Source: Pseudodesulfovibrio pelocollis | GTDB taxonomy: Bacteria > Desulfobacterota > Desulfovibrionia > Desulfovibrionales > Desulfovibrionaceae | Direction of reading: 5' to 3' | DNA length: 64,000 bases | Assembly (NCBI RefSeq): GCF_030282845.1 | Contig: NZ_JASTWE010000009.1 | Span: 16,584 to 80,583, forward strand | Shown: positions 8,867 to 17,575 of the stretch, one piece after another | Position numbering within the stretch: the stretch's first letter is position 1 | Layout: each line of letters opens with the position of its first letter | Notes under the pieces: generated by a model | The model's input: only the letters and a program-made list of their open reading frames with translations | The model's database searches: none | What the model was told of the DNA's origin: nothing | Translations under genes and position numbers: made by a program

Positions 8867-11800
8867 ATGTCGGAGCCCGAACCGGTCCGCCCCGGCCTCA
8901 TAGGAAGCATCGTCGGCTATTTCCTGACCTCGCGCATGGCCGTGATCCTGGCCCTGGCCTCCCTGGCCCTGGGCGCGGCGGCCATCGTCGTCACCCCGCG
9001 CGAGGAGGAGCCGCAGATCGTGGTGCCCATGGCCGATGTGGTGGTGCGCGTGCCCGGCGCATCGGCCGAGGAGGTGGAAAAGCTCGTCACCACGCCGCTG
9101 GAGCGACTGCTGTGGCAGATCGACGGCGTGGAGTACGTCTACTCCATCTCGCGCAAGGACATGGCCGCCGTGACCGTGCGCTTTTTCGTGGGCGAGGACC
9201 GCGAGGACTCGCTGATCAAGCTGCACTCCATGATCGCCAAGAACGTGGACCTGGCCCCGGCCATCGTCGAGGGCTGGGTGGTCAAGCCCGTGGAGATCGA
9301 CGACGTACCCATCGTGGCCCTGACCCTGCACGCGGACCACGGCTACGAGGCCCTCTATTCGGACCACGACCTGCGGCGCATGGCCGAGGAGATGTTCCAC
9401 AGGCTGGCCGAGGTGGAGGATGTCTCGCGCATCACCCTGCACTCGGGCCGCAGCCGCGAGGTGCGGGTGGAGATCCGGCCCGAGCGGCTGACCGGGTTCA
9501 ACATCTCGCCCCTTGAGGTGCGCCGCGCCCTGGCCGGGGCAGACCGAGCCCTGACCGCGGGCGACGTGGTGGCCGCCGACCGGCGCACCAGGGTGGTCAG
9601 CCAGTCCTTCCTGCTCTCGGCCGACGACGCGGCCTCGCTGGTGGTGGGCGTGTTCGACGGCAGACCCGTGTACCTGCGCGACGTGGCCGAGATCAGCGAC
9701 GGCCCGGGCGAACCCGCCGACTACTCGCGCATCGGTTTTTCCGACGCCTATCTGGCCCGGCTGGGGCTCGACGCGGCCCAGCCATCGCGCCCGGCTGTAA
9801 CCCTGGCCGTGGGCAAGAAGAAAGGCGTCAACGCCGTGACCGTGGCCGACACCGTGGTGGCCCGGGCCGAGGAGCTGCGGCGCGAGGTGCTGCCCCGGGG
9901 CGTGGCCGTCACCGTCACCCGCAACCAGGGCGAAACCGCCCAGGCCAAGGTCAACGAACTGCTCTCGTCGCTGGGCTTCGCCATCGTCACGGTGGTGGCC
10001 CTGCTCGCCTTTGCCCTGGGCTGGCGCGAGGCCCTGGTGGTGGCCCTGGCCGTGCCCATGAGCTTTTCCCTGGCCCTGTTCGTCAACCACCTCTTCGGCT
10101 ACACCATCAACCGCGTCACCCTCTTTGCCCTCATCCTCTCACTCGGTCTGGTGGTGGACGACCCCATCACCAATGTGGACAACATCCAGCGCCACATCCG
10201 CGCGGGCCTCAAGAACTCGCTTCAGGCCACCCTGGACGCGGTGCGCGAGGTGCTGCCCCCGGTGATCATGTCCACCCTGGCCATCATCGTCTCCTTCACG
10301 CCGCTCTTCTTCATCACCGGCATGATGGGGCCGTACATGGCCCCCATGGCCGCCAACGTGCCCCTGACCGTGACCTTCTCAACCCTGGCCGCCCTGACCG
10401 TGGTCCCCTGGATGGCCTGGCTGCTCCTGCGCGGCCGCCATGGGCAGAACGCCGGGGAACCGGGAAAGGACGCTTCCGGCCCCGCGCCCAATGCCCGGCT
10501 CCTGGCGGTCTACACCCGGGCCATCACCCCCTTCCTGGGCGCACCCCGCAACCGACGGCTGCTGCTGGCGGGCATCGTGGCCGGGCTGGGGCTGTGCCTC
10601 GGGCTGGTGGTCCTGCGGCTGGTGCCGCTGAAGATGCTGCCCTTTGACAACAAGAATGAGCTGCAACTGCTGGTGGACATGCCCGAGGGCACCACCCTGG
10701 AGCGCACGGACCGGGTGATGCGCGACTTCGAGGCCCTGCTGCGCACCGTGCCCGAGGTCACCACCCTGGTCACTTACGCGGGCTCACCCTCGCCCATGGA
10801 CTTCAACGGCATGGTCCGCCACTACTACTGGCGCGACGAGCCCCACCTGGGCGAAATCCGCATCAATCTGACCGACAAGTCCGAGCGCGACCAGCAGAGC
10901 CACGCCATCGCCCTGCGCCTGCGCGATCAGCTGGACGAGGTGGCCGCGCGCCACGGGGCGCTCATCAAGCTGGTGGAGACCCCGCCCGGCCCGCCGGTCA
11001 TGGCCACCCTGACCGCCGAGGTGTACGGCAGGCCCGACCTGCCCTACTCCGCCCTGCTCGACGGCGCGGCCCACCTGCGCGAGATGATGCGCACCGAGCC
11101 GGGCGTGGTGGATGTGGACGACTCGTCCGAAGCGGACCGGCCCATGCTCGATTTCGTTCTCGACAAAGAGAAGGCGGCCCTGCATGGCATCACCGCCTCG
11201 GACGTGGTCCAGACCCTGCGTCTGGCCTTAAGCGGCGAGGAGCCCGCCTTTGTCCACGCCCCGGGCGAGCGCCAGCCCCTGCCCGTGCGCGTCATCCTGC
11301 CCGCGTCCCTGCGCGTGGGGCCGCAGACCCTGGACCACCTGACCATGAAGAGCGCCACCGGGGCCATGGTCCCCCTGGCCGAGCTGGGCACGTTCCGCGA
11401 GGTCGCGGCGGACCAGCCCATCCTGCACAAGAACCTGCGCCGCGTGGCCTACGTCTACGGCGAGACCGCAGGCGTGCCGCCGGGCGAGGCCGTCCTCGAC
11501 CTCAAGGGCAGGCTGCGCCACGACCCCATGCCGCCGGGCACCACCGTGGACTGGGCGGGCGAGGGCGAATGGAAGATCACGCTGGACGTGTTCCGCGACC
11601 TGGGGCTGGCCAACGTGGCGGCCCTGGCCGCCATATACATCCTGCTGGTGATCCAGACGGGCACCTTTGTCATGCCGCTGTTGATCATGTCGGCCATTCC
11701 GCTGACCCTGCTCGGCATCCTGCCGGGCTTCTGGCTGCTCAACGTGGTGGCGGGCGGGACTGTGGGCGGATACGCGGACCCGGTCTTCTTCACGGCCACC

Positions 11801-12133
11801 TCCATGATCGGGATGATCGCGCTGGGTGGCATCGTCATCCGCAACTCGCTGGTGCTCATCGAGTTCATCCAGTCCGAGCTGGCGGCGGGCAAGCCGCTTC
11901 GCGAGGCCATCATCCAGTCCGGCGCGGTGCGCATGCGCCCCATCCTGCTGACCGCCCTGACCACGGCGCTGGGCGCATGGCCCATCACCCTTGATCCCAT
12001 CTTTTCCGGCCTGGCCTGGGCTCTCATCTTCGGCCTGGCCGCCTCAACCCTCTTCACCCTGGTGGTGGTGCCCAGCGGCTACTACGCCCTGTATGGCGGG
12101 AGAGACCGCGCTGCATCAAATATCAAATCATGA
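8867..12133 (+). CDS. RND efflux pump (AcrB/HAE-like inner-membrane transporter)
   Basis: 1088 residues from ATG 8867, one base after the adaptor stop; an in-frame extension upstream lies within the adaptor gene. The fold is a full RND pump: TM1 near 20-40, a first periplasmic loop with the porter subdomains, TM2-6 near 360-520, TM7 near 565, a second large loop, and TM8-12 near 900-1070. The TM4 proton-relay segment reads LGLVVDDPITNVDN with the paired acidic residues. It drives proton-coupled export of drugs, metabolites or lipophilic compounds together with the adaptor. No outer-membrane factor or local regulator follows; DarT/DarG is next. Confidence 0.94.
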   Translation: MSEPEPVRPGLIGSIVGYFLTSRMAVILALASLALGAAAIVVTPREEEPQIVVPMADVVVRVPGASAEEVEKLVTTPLERLLWQIDGVEYVYSISRKDMAAVTVRFFVGEDREDSLIKLHSMIAKNVDLAPAIVEGWVVKPVEIDDVPIVALTLHADHGYEALYSDHDLRRMAEEMFHRLAEVEDVSRITLHSGRSREVRVEIRPERLTGFNISPLEVRRALAGADRALTAGDVVAADRRTRVVSQSFLLSADDAASLVVGVFDGRPVYLRDVAEISDGPGEPADYSRIGFSDAYLARLGLDAAQPSRPAVTLAVGKKKGVNAVTVADTVVARAEELRREVLPRGVAVTVTRNQGETAQAKVNELLSSLGFAIVTVVALLAFALGWREALVVALAVPMSFSLALFVNHLFGYTINRVTLFALILSLGLVVDDPITNVDNIQRHIRAGLKNSLQATLDAVREVLPPVIMSTLAIIVSFTPLFFITGMMGPYMAPMAANVPLTVTFSTLAALTVVPWMAWLLLRGRHGQNAGEPGKDASGPAPNARLLAVYTRAITPFLGAPRNRRLLLAGIVAGLGLCLGLVVLRLVPLKMLPFDNKNELQLLVDMPEGTTLERTDRVMRDFEALLRTVPEVTTLVTYAGSPSPMDFNGMVRHYYWRDEPHLGEIRINLTDKSERDQQSHAIALRLRDQLDEVAARHGALIKLVETPPGPPVMATLTAEVYGRPDLPYSALLDGAAHLREMMRTEPGVVDVDDSSEADRPMLDFVLDKEKAALHGITASDVVQTLRLALSGEEPAFVHAPGERQPLPVRVILPASLRVGPQTLDHLTMKSATGAMVPLAELGTFREVAADQPILHKNLRRVAYVYGETAGVPPGEAVLDLKGRLRHDPMPPGTTVDWAGEGEWKITLDVFRDLGLANVAALAAIYILLVIQTGTFVMPLLIMSAIPLTLLGILPGFWLLNVVAGGTVGGYADPVFFTATSMIGMIALGGIVIRNSLVLIEFIQSELAAGKPLREAIIQSGAVRMRPILLTALTTALGAWPITLDPIFSGLAWALIFGLAASTLFTLVVVPSGYYALYGGRDRAASNIKS

Positions 12134-12141
12134 AATAGAGC

Positions 12142-12170
12142 TTTACAAATAAAAGGCGCTGCTTTATATC
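12142..12170 (+). promoter_or_regulatory. Candidate sigma-70 promoter of the darTG operon
   Basis: TTTACA at 12142-12147 and TATATC at 12165-12170 are separated by 17 bases, a good sigma-70 arrangement, 28 bases before the darT start codon. The surrounding sequence is clearly AT-richer than the flanking genes. Confidence 0.5.
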
Positions 12171-12197
12171 GTGACAACTACACTATCGGAGGTTGCC

Positions 12198-12815
12198 ATG
12201 ACTAATCTATACCACTTTACTCACCAAAGCAATTTGGAATCAATTCTCGCCAGCGGCGGGTTGCTGTGCGACTCGGCGATGGCAGCCCAGCGCCATGCCG
12301 TTGTCGGCAACCGTGACATCAAGGGGAGGCGTGCTCACCTTGATGTCACGGTTGCTCCTCACGGTGTCGTCGCGGACTATGTCCCGTTTTATTTCGCCCC
12401 CAGATCGCCCATGCTTTATGTTATACACAAAGGCACCGTCCCTGCATGCGAGTATCCTCAAAACGAGGTTATCTATCTCTGTACCACAGTGGAAGACGTG
12501 GTGGCCGTTTGCGACTATTGCTACACGGATCGCAACGCAGCATTGTATTTGGCAGAATTTTACAAAGACATAAGTCACATCCATGTCAATGTTGACATGC
12601 CGTTGATGTCCGAGGAATATTGGAACAACACACCCGAGGATCTTGACAGAATGGAAAGACGGATGGCTGAATTCCTGGTCCATCGCTTTTTCCCGTGGAA
12701 CCTCGTGAAGGGAATTGGGGTGTACGGCGATGACAATCTGGAGTATGTTCAGGGGGTGCTGGCCAAGCACGGGCAGGCAGTGCCTACCAAAAAATTACGA
12801 CACTGGTACTTCTAG
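12198..12815 (+). CDS. darT: DarT: ssDNA thymidine ADP-ribosyltransferase toxin
   Basis: 205 residues from ATG 12198, which has GGAGG six bases upstream; the earlier in-frame start at 12171 lacks this. The protein matches the DarT (DUF4433) family: LYHFTHQSNLESILASGGLL, GRRAHLDVTV, DYVPFYFAPRSPMLY, NAALYLAEFYKD, and AEFLVHRFFPWNLV, whose glutamate is the likely catalytic residue. Known members attach ADP-ribose to thymine in single-stranded DNA and stop replication; several act in phage defence. It is followed six bases later by the antitoxin DarG. GC content is lower than its neighbours, which suggests transfer. An 18-bp perfect inverted repeat lies inside the gene (12307-12355). Confidence 0.92.
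   Translation: MTNLYHFTHQSNLESILASGGLLCDSAMAAQRHAVVGNRDIKGRRAHLDVTVAPHGVVADYVPFYFAPRSPMLYVIHKGTVPACEYPQNEVIYLCTTVEDVVAVCDYCYTDRNAALYLAEFYKDISHIHVNVDMPLMSEEYWNNTPEDLDRMERRMAEFLVHRFFPWNLVKGIGVYGDDNLEYVQGVLAKHGQAVPTKKLRHWYF
12307..12355 (+). repeat. Perfect 18-bp inverted repeat inside the darT coding sequence
   Basis: Positions 12307-12324 are perfectly complementary to 12338-12355, leaving a 13-base loop. The segment encodes residues about 37-53 of DarT, just before the DYVPFYF motif. A stem this long and exact inside a reading frame is unusual and would form a very stable mRNA hairpin; a role in limiting toxin translation is inference. Confidence 0.85.
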
Positions 12816-12821
12816 GGGAGG

Positions 12822-13901
12822 ATGATGATCTTCTTGGCTGAGGGCAACCTGCTCAAATCAGACGCCGAAGCGCTGGTCAACACCGTCAATACCGCTGGTG
12901 TGATGGGCAAGGGCATAGCCCTGCAGTTCAAGAAGGCCTTCCCGGAGAATTTCGAGGAGTACGCCAAGGCCTGCGAGGCTGGACAGGTGCGGCCCGGCTC
13001 GATGTTCGTCACCAAGGTCCGCAGTCTTGGCACCACGAAATACATCATCAATTTCCCGACCAAACGGCACTGGAAGGCCAAAAGCACCATCGAGGACATC
13101 AGGCTCGGCCTCGCCGACCTCGTGGATACGGTGCGGCACCTTGGCATCCGCTCCATAGCCATTCCCCCGCTCGGATGCGGCCTTGGCGGCCTCCCTTGGA
13201 CCGATGTCCTCGCGTTGATCGAAAAAGCCTTTGCCGAGCTTCCCGAAGTGGACGTCAGGCTGTACCCCCCAAAAGGCACGCCCGACGTGCGATCAATGCC
13301 CAACAGGACCAAGAAGCCACGCATGACGCCAGGGCGGGCCGCTCTGCTGGCCGTGCTTGCCCGCTACTCCGCCATGCGCTTCGACCCGGACTTTACCCTT
13401 ATCGAAACGCAGAAGCTCAGTTATTTCCTTCAACTTGTCGGCGAGCCCTTGCGACTCAACTTTGTCAAATGGTGCTACGGGCCCTACGCCGACAATCTTC
13501 GGCATGTCATCAGTGAACTGGACGGGCACTACCTCTGCGGCTGGGGTGCCGGTGAGAATCGCCCCATGGTGAAACTCAGACTCACGGACCCGGCTCTCCC
13601 CGCGATCAATTCCACGCTAAAGAAAGACAATTGTCTTGAAAATCGAATTGAACGAGTCCTTGATCTCATTGAAGGCTTTGATTCCCCCTACGGCCTGGAG
13701 TTGTTGGCCTCGGTTCACTGGGTAATCACAAAAGAGTTGGATTGCAGAGTCGATCCCGCTGAAGTGCACACGGCCATCAGCCAGTGGACCCAGAGAAAGA
13801 GCCGGATGTTCAAGCAGCACCACATTGACTTGGCTGTTGAGCGCCTCCAGGAGCAAGGCTGGCTAGAGGAATGCCCTGCCCGCCAATCCGCTCTTTCCTG
13901 A
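12822..13901 (+). CDS. darG: DarG: macrodomain DNA ADP-ribosyl glycohydrolase antitoxin
   Basis: 359 residues. The N-terminal macrodomain (about 1-155) has the ADP-ribose-binding phrases EALVNTVNTAGVMGKGIALQFK and IAIPPLGCGLGGLPW. The C-terminal part (about 165-350; ETQKLSYFLQLVGEPLRLNF, WCYGPYADNLRHVISELDG) is the DarG C-terminal domain that in characterised systems binds and blocks DarT. So it both removes ADP-ribose from DNA and neutralises the toxin. GGGGAGG abuts the tandem ATG codons at 12822 and 12825; either could start translation. Only six bases separate it from darT, one operon. Confidence 0.92.
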   Translation: MMIFLAEGNLLKSDAEALVNTVNTAGVMGKGIALQFKKAFPENFEEYAKACEAGQVRPGSMFVTKVRSLGTTKYIINFPTKRHWKAKSTIEDIRLGLADLVDTVRHLGIRSIAIPPLGCGLGGLPWTDVLALIEKAFAELPEVDVRLYPPKGTPDVRSMPNRTKKPRMTPGRAALLAVLARYSAMRFDPDFTLIETQKLSYFLQLVGEPLRLNFVKWCYGPYADNLRHVISELDGHYLCGWGAGENRPMVKLRLTDPALPAINSTLKKDNCLENRIERVLDLIEGFDSPYGLELLASVHWVITKELDCRVDPAEVHTAISQWTQRKSRMFKQHHIDLAVERLQEQGWLEECPARQSALS

Positions 13902-13940
13902 CAGGGAAAACTCCTCCCTTTTTCCTCCCCAGCCCCCCGA

Positions 13941-14603
13941 TCAGATGGCCCAGGTGTCGAGGTCGATGAGGCCGAGACGGGCGGCGTAGCGGATGAGTTC
14001 CACGGTGCTGTGCAGGCCGAGCTTTTTCATCAGGTTGGTGCGGTGGTTCTCCACGGTCTTGGGGCTGACGAAGAGCTGGGCCGCCACCTCCTTGGCCGAG
14101 AGGCCCTCGGCCAGCAGGCGCAGCACCTCCTGCTCGCGGGCGGTGAGGGTGGTGTAGGGGTCGCGCCCGGCGCTCTGCTCGTCCTTGGCCTGCATCAGCC
14201 GGAAGACCACTTCCTGGGACAGGGCGTCGTCAAGGAACAGCTCGCCCCGGGCCACGGTGTCGAGCCCCCGCATCAGGCTGCCCGCGGCGGACTCCTTGAT
14301 CAGGTAGCCGGACGCACCCGCCCGGAAGGCCTCGACAATGTAGTCCGCCTCCGAGTGCATGGAGATGATGATGAACCGGGTCTGGGGCAGCGACCGCTTC
14401 AGTTCGCGGATCATCTGGATGCCGTTCTTGCCCGGCATGGAGATGTCCACCAACATGATGTCGGGCTGGTGCCGCTTGCCCAGCCGGATGCCGTCCGTGC
14501 CGTTGCCTGCCTCGCAGACCACGGTGTACTTGTCGTCGCGGTTGACGATGGTCTTCAGTCCTTCCCGGAACAGGGGATGGTCGTCCACGATCATGAGTTC
14601 CAT
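13941..14603 (-). CDS. NarL/FixJ-type response regulator
   Basis: 220 residues. Receiver domain at 1-120 with acidic pocket MELMIVDDHPLF, phosphoacceptor in PDIMLVDISMPGKNG, and conserved Ser/Lys (IIISMHSEAD, GASGYLIKESA). LuxR-type helix-turn-helix at about 150-210 (LTAREQEVLRLLAEGLSAKEVAAQL region). It overlaps the 3' end of the kinase gene by 13 bases, so the pair is translationally linked and the kinase at 14591-17443 is its partner. Phosphorylated protein should bind DNA; no target site is evident. Confidence 0.95.
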   Translation of the reverse strand: MELMIVDDHPLFREGLKTIVNRDDKYTVVCEAGNGTDGIRLGKRHQPDIMLVDISMPGKNGIQMIRELKRSLPQTRFIIISMHSEADYIVEAFRAGASGYLIKESAAGSLMRGLDTVARGELFLDDALSQEVVFRLMQAKDEQSAGRDPYTTLTAREQEVLRLLAEGLSAKEVAAQLFVSPKTVENHRTNLMKKLGLHSTVELIRYAARLGLIDLDTWAI

Positions 14604-17443
14604 GCCTGGGCGCTCCTTTTGATGGTGTCGAGGGGAATGCGAAAGACGATGCGCGTGCCTGTCCCGATCAGGGACTGAATCTCCACTGTGCCGCCGATGA
14701 GCCTGGCCCGCTCTTCCATGCTGCGCAATCCCATGCGGTTTTCGGCCACGGCCTCGGCCATGCGCGAGGTCACGTCAAAGCCCTGGCCGTTGTCCTCCAC
14801 GCGGATGAGCAGCTCGGGATGGCTGCGCACCAGACGCACCGAGACGCGGTCCGCCCGGGCGTGGCGGGCCGTGTTGTTCAGCGCCTCCTGGACCATGCGG
14901 TAGACGTTGATCTCGGCGTCGAAGTCGAGGGCCATGCCCTCGGTGCCCGCAGCCTGGAAGCCGACCTCAAGGCCGGTGCGTCCGGCGGTTTCGGCGCAGT
15001 GGTTCTCGAGGGCGCGGATGAGGCCGAGCTGATCCAGAGCGGGGGGACGCAGGCCATAGGCGATCTCGCGCACCGCGGCGATGGCCCCGCGCACCACCTC
15101 GGCCACGGGTTCGGCGCGCCGCCGAAGCGCCTCGTCCACCTCGGGCAGGCCGTCGAACAGGGTCTCCATGTTCAGGACAATGGAGGAGAGATCCTGGGCC
15201 ACGTTGTCGTGCAGATCGCGGGCGATGCGCTGGCGCTCGTTCTCCTGGGCATGGATGAGCTGCTGGGTGAGGGAAAGGATGCGCTCGCGGGCCTGCCTGC
15301 GCTCCTCGGCCTCGGCCGTCAGCCGGGCGTTGGCCTCGGAAAGCTCGGCCGTGCGCCGCCTGACGCGGCTCTCCATTCCGGCGTGGGCGGCGCGCAGCTC
15401 CGCCTCAAGGAGCTTGTGGCCGGTGACGTCGGTGAGGATGATCAGGCGCGCCCGCGCCCCGTTCCAGCGGATGGGCTTGAGGCTCAAGGTGACCCAGACG
15501 GCCGTGCCGTCGGGCCGCACCACGCGAAAGGGCGCGCCGGGCCCATCGCCCCGTCCGGCCAGATAGACGGCCACCCGGCCACGCATCCAGACCTGATCGT
15601 CGGGATGGACCAGATCCATGGGGTCGCGATTCTTCAATTCGACGCACGGGGTGTCCAGCATGCGGACCATGGCGTGGTTGACGAAGACAACGGCCTTGTC
15701 GCGGATCACGGCCACGCCCTCCTGGGCGTTCTCCACCAGGGCGCGGTAGCGCTCTTCTGACTCGGCCAGGGCCTGCTCTGCCCGTTTCCTGGGGGTGACG
15801 TCCTGGAGCGAGACGATGACCCGCGCGAGGGTCTGCCGGTACTCTGGCGGCACCGAGAAATGGACCATGACCCAGATAATCTCCCCGTCCAGGGTGCGGT
15901 GGGTGATCTCGCCGCAGTACTCGAATCCGCCCGAGGCAAGGATGATCATCTCCTCGGTGAAGGCCCGCATGGAGCTTTCGGTCAGGACCGTGTCGAGCCG
16001 CCCGAGCAGGTCCTCCTTGCTCCCGGCCCGGAGCAGGTTCAGGGTGGCCTTGTTCACGGCCACCACCTCCACCAGGGAGGCGCAGCAGGCCAGGTCTTCG
16101 GGATGGTCTGCGAAGTGGCGGCGGAAATCTGTCACGCCCTGCGCCCGCAGGGTGTCGAAATGGGCCTTGAGCCGCGTCAGGTCCTCCTCCCACAGGGAGA
16201 TGGGCGAGTCCTCGAACAGGGCGCGGAACCGGGCCTCGCTCTTCTTGAGCGCCTCCACGGTGTTCATGTAGTCGGTGGCATCGCTGGCCATGCCTTCAAT
16301 GGCGATGGGCCTGCCGTGAATGTCGCGGTGCATGACCACGCGCTGGCGCGCCCAGCGCACCTCGCCCGATTTGTGGACGAACTGGAACAGATACTCGGGC
16401 CTGACCACGCCCCGGCACATCTCGTCCCACGCCTCGCGGAAATAGTCCTGCCAGTCCGGGTGGATTACCCCCCGGACGAACAGGGGACGCGACTCGTATT
16501 CGCGCAGACTGTAGCCCGAGAACCGCTCCACCGAGGGGCTGAGGTAGTCGTAGGTTCCGTCGGGGATGGCCATGCGGAAGAAGATGTCGCTGGTGGAGGT
16601 GGCGATGAAGTTGAGGCTGTGCTGGGCCACGGCCAGCTTTTCCTGGGCCTCGTGCCGGACAGTTATGTCCGAGAGGATACCCTCGATGGCCGGGGCCGAG
16701 CCGTCCGGTTCGGCGTGCAGGGTGATGCGCTGGTTGATCCAGCGGACCGAGCCGTTCCTGTGAACGATGGGGAATTCGTACTCGTGGCGGCAGGTTCCGC
16801 CAAGCAGCTCGTTCCACCACAGCGCATGCACTTCGGCCCAGCCGTCCGGCACGAGCCCCTCGAAGAGGCCGGGCACCTCGTAGAAATCCTGGGGCGGGTG
16901 GCCGGTGATGCTTTCCACGGCCGGGCTGATATAGTCGAACCGCCTGTCGGCCAGACGCAGGCGGAAGAGGCAGTCGCGGGTGTTCTCGGTCAGAAAGCGC
17001 AGATGGCGCTCGCTCTGGGTCAGGGCGTTGCGCAGCCGCAGCCGGACCGAGGCGTCGCGCATGATGGAAATGATGTGGGTCAGGCGGCCGGAGTCGTCCA
17101 GCACCGGGTCGAACCGGCCCCAGACCGGACAGAGCCTGCCCCCGGCGGTGCGGATCACGTATTCCCCTTCCCAGCTTTGGCCAAGGCGCATGACCGGGGC
17201 CACGGTCTCCCCAAGCGGGGCCTGCGCGGTTCCGGGCAGGACGTCCTCGGCCCGTCCGTCCAGGATATCTTCCAGCGAATAGCCGTAAAAATCCGTGAAC
17301 GCCTGGTTGGCGAAGATGGGCCGCAGATCCGCGTCGCGAATGGTCATGGCCACGCCCGAGGTGCTGAGCACCTGCTCGAAGAGGTGGGGATTGATCTCCC
17401 GCCCCGCCTGGGGGTTGGTCTGCGATGGTTTCTTCACGCGCAC
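14591..17443 (-). CDS. Cytoplasmic multi-PAS sensor histidine kinase (NarX-like HisKA_3)
   Basis: 950 residues if started at GTG 17443; no clear ribosome site, so the first residues are uncertain. No membrane segment. Five PAS units can be traced at roughly 22-140, 155-275, 285-400, 405-555 and 565-685, then a coiled coil (about 690-745), a HisKA_3 phosphoacceptor region ENERQRIARDLHDNVAQDL, and a HATPase with MVQEALNNTARHA and DNGQGF. It autophosphorylates on the His of DLHDN and passes phosphate to the NarL-type regulator that overlaps its 3' end. Repeated PAS domains suggest integration of several intracellular signals (redox, haem, small ligands), which sequence alone does not identify. 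Confidence 0.92.
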   Translation of the reverse strand: MRVKKPSQTNPQAGREINPHLFEQVLSTSGVAMTIRDADLRPIFANQAFTDFYGYSLEDILDGRAEDVLPGTAQAPLGETVAPVMRLGQSWEGEYVIRTAGGRLCPVWGRFDPVLDDSGRLTHIISIMRDASVRLRLRNALTQSERHLRFLTENTRDCLFRLRLADRRFDYISPAVESITGHPPQDFYEVPGLFEGLVPDGWAEVHALWWNELLGGTCRHEYEFPIVHRNGSVRWINQRITLHAEPDGSAPAIEGILSDITVRHEAQEKLAVAQHSLNFIATSTSDIFFRMAIPDGTYDYLSPSVERFSGYSLREYESRPLFVRGVIHPDWQDYFREAWDEMCRGVVRPEYLFQFVHKSGEVRWARQRVVMHRDIHGRPIAIEGMASDATDYMNTVEALKKSEARFRALFEDSPISLWEEDLTRLKAHFDTLRAQGVTDFRRHFADHPEDLACCASLVEVVAVNKATLNLLRAGSKEDLLGRLDTVLTESSMRAFTEEMIILASGGFEYCGEITHRTLDGEIIWVMVHFSVPPEYRQTLARVIVSLQDVTPRKRAEQALAESEERYRALVENAQEGVAVIRDKAVVFVNHAMVRMLDTPCVELKNRDPMDLVHPDDQVWMRGRVAVYLAGRGDGPGAPFRVVRPDGTAVWVTLSLKPIRWNGARARLIILTDVTGHKLLEAELRAAHAGMESRVRRRTAELSEANARLTAEAEERRQARERILSLTQQLIHAQENERQRIARDLHDNVAQDLSSIVLNMETLFDGLPEVDEALRRRAEPVAEVVRGAIAAVREIAYGLRPPALDQLGLIRALENHCAETAGRTGLEVGFQAAGTEGMALDFDAEINVYRMVQEALNNTARHARADRVSVRLVRSHPELLIRVEDNGQGFDVTSRMAEAVAENRMGLRSMEERARLIGGTVEIQSLIGTGTRIVFRIPLDTIKRSAQAWNS

Positions 17444-17575
17444 TCGGGGTCAAGGGTGGCCGGATCGGGTCTTGTTTCTTTAGGTTTTCTTAACCCATTC
17501 ACACGGGGATGGGAAGACGGATCGGCCGTTGAAGCGGACTCGCGCAAGATGGCCCGGAGCGACAACCCTCGGCTG

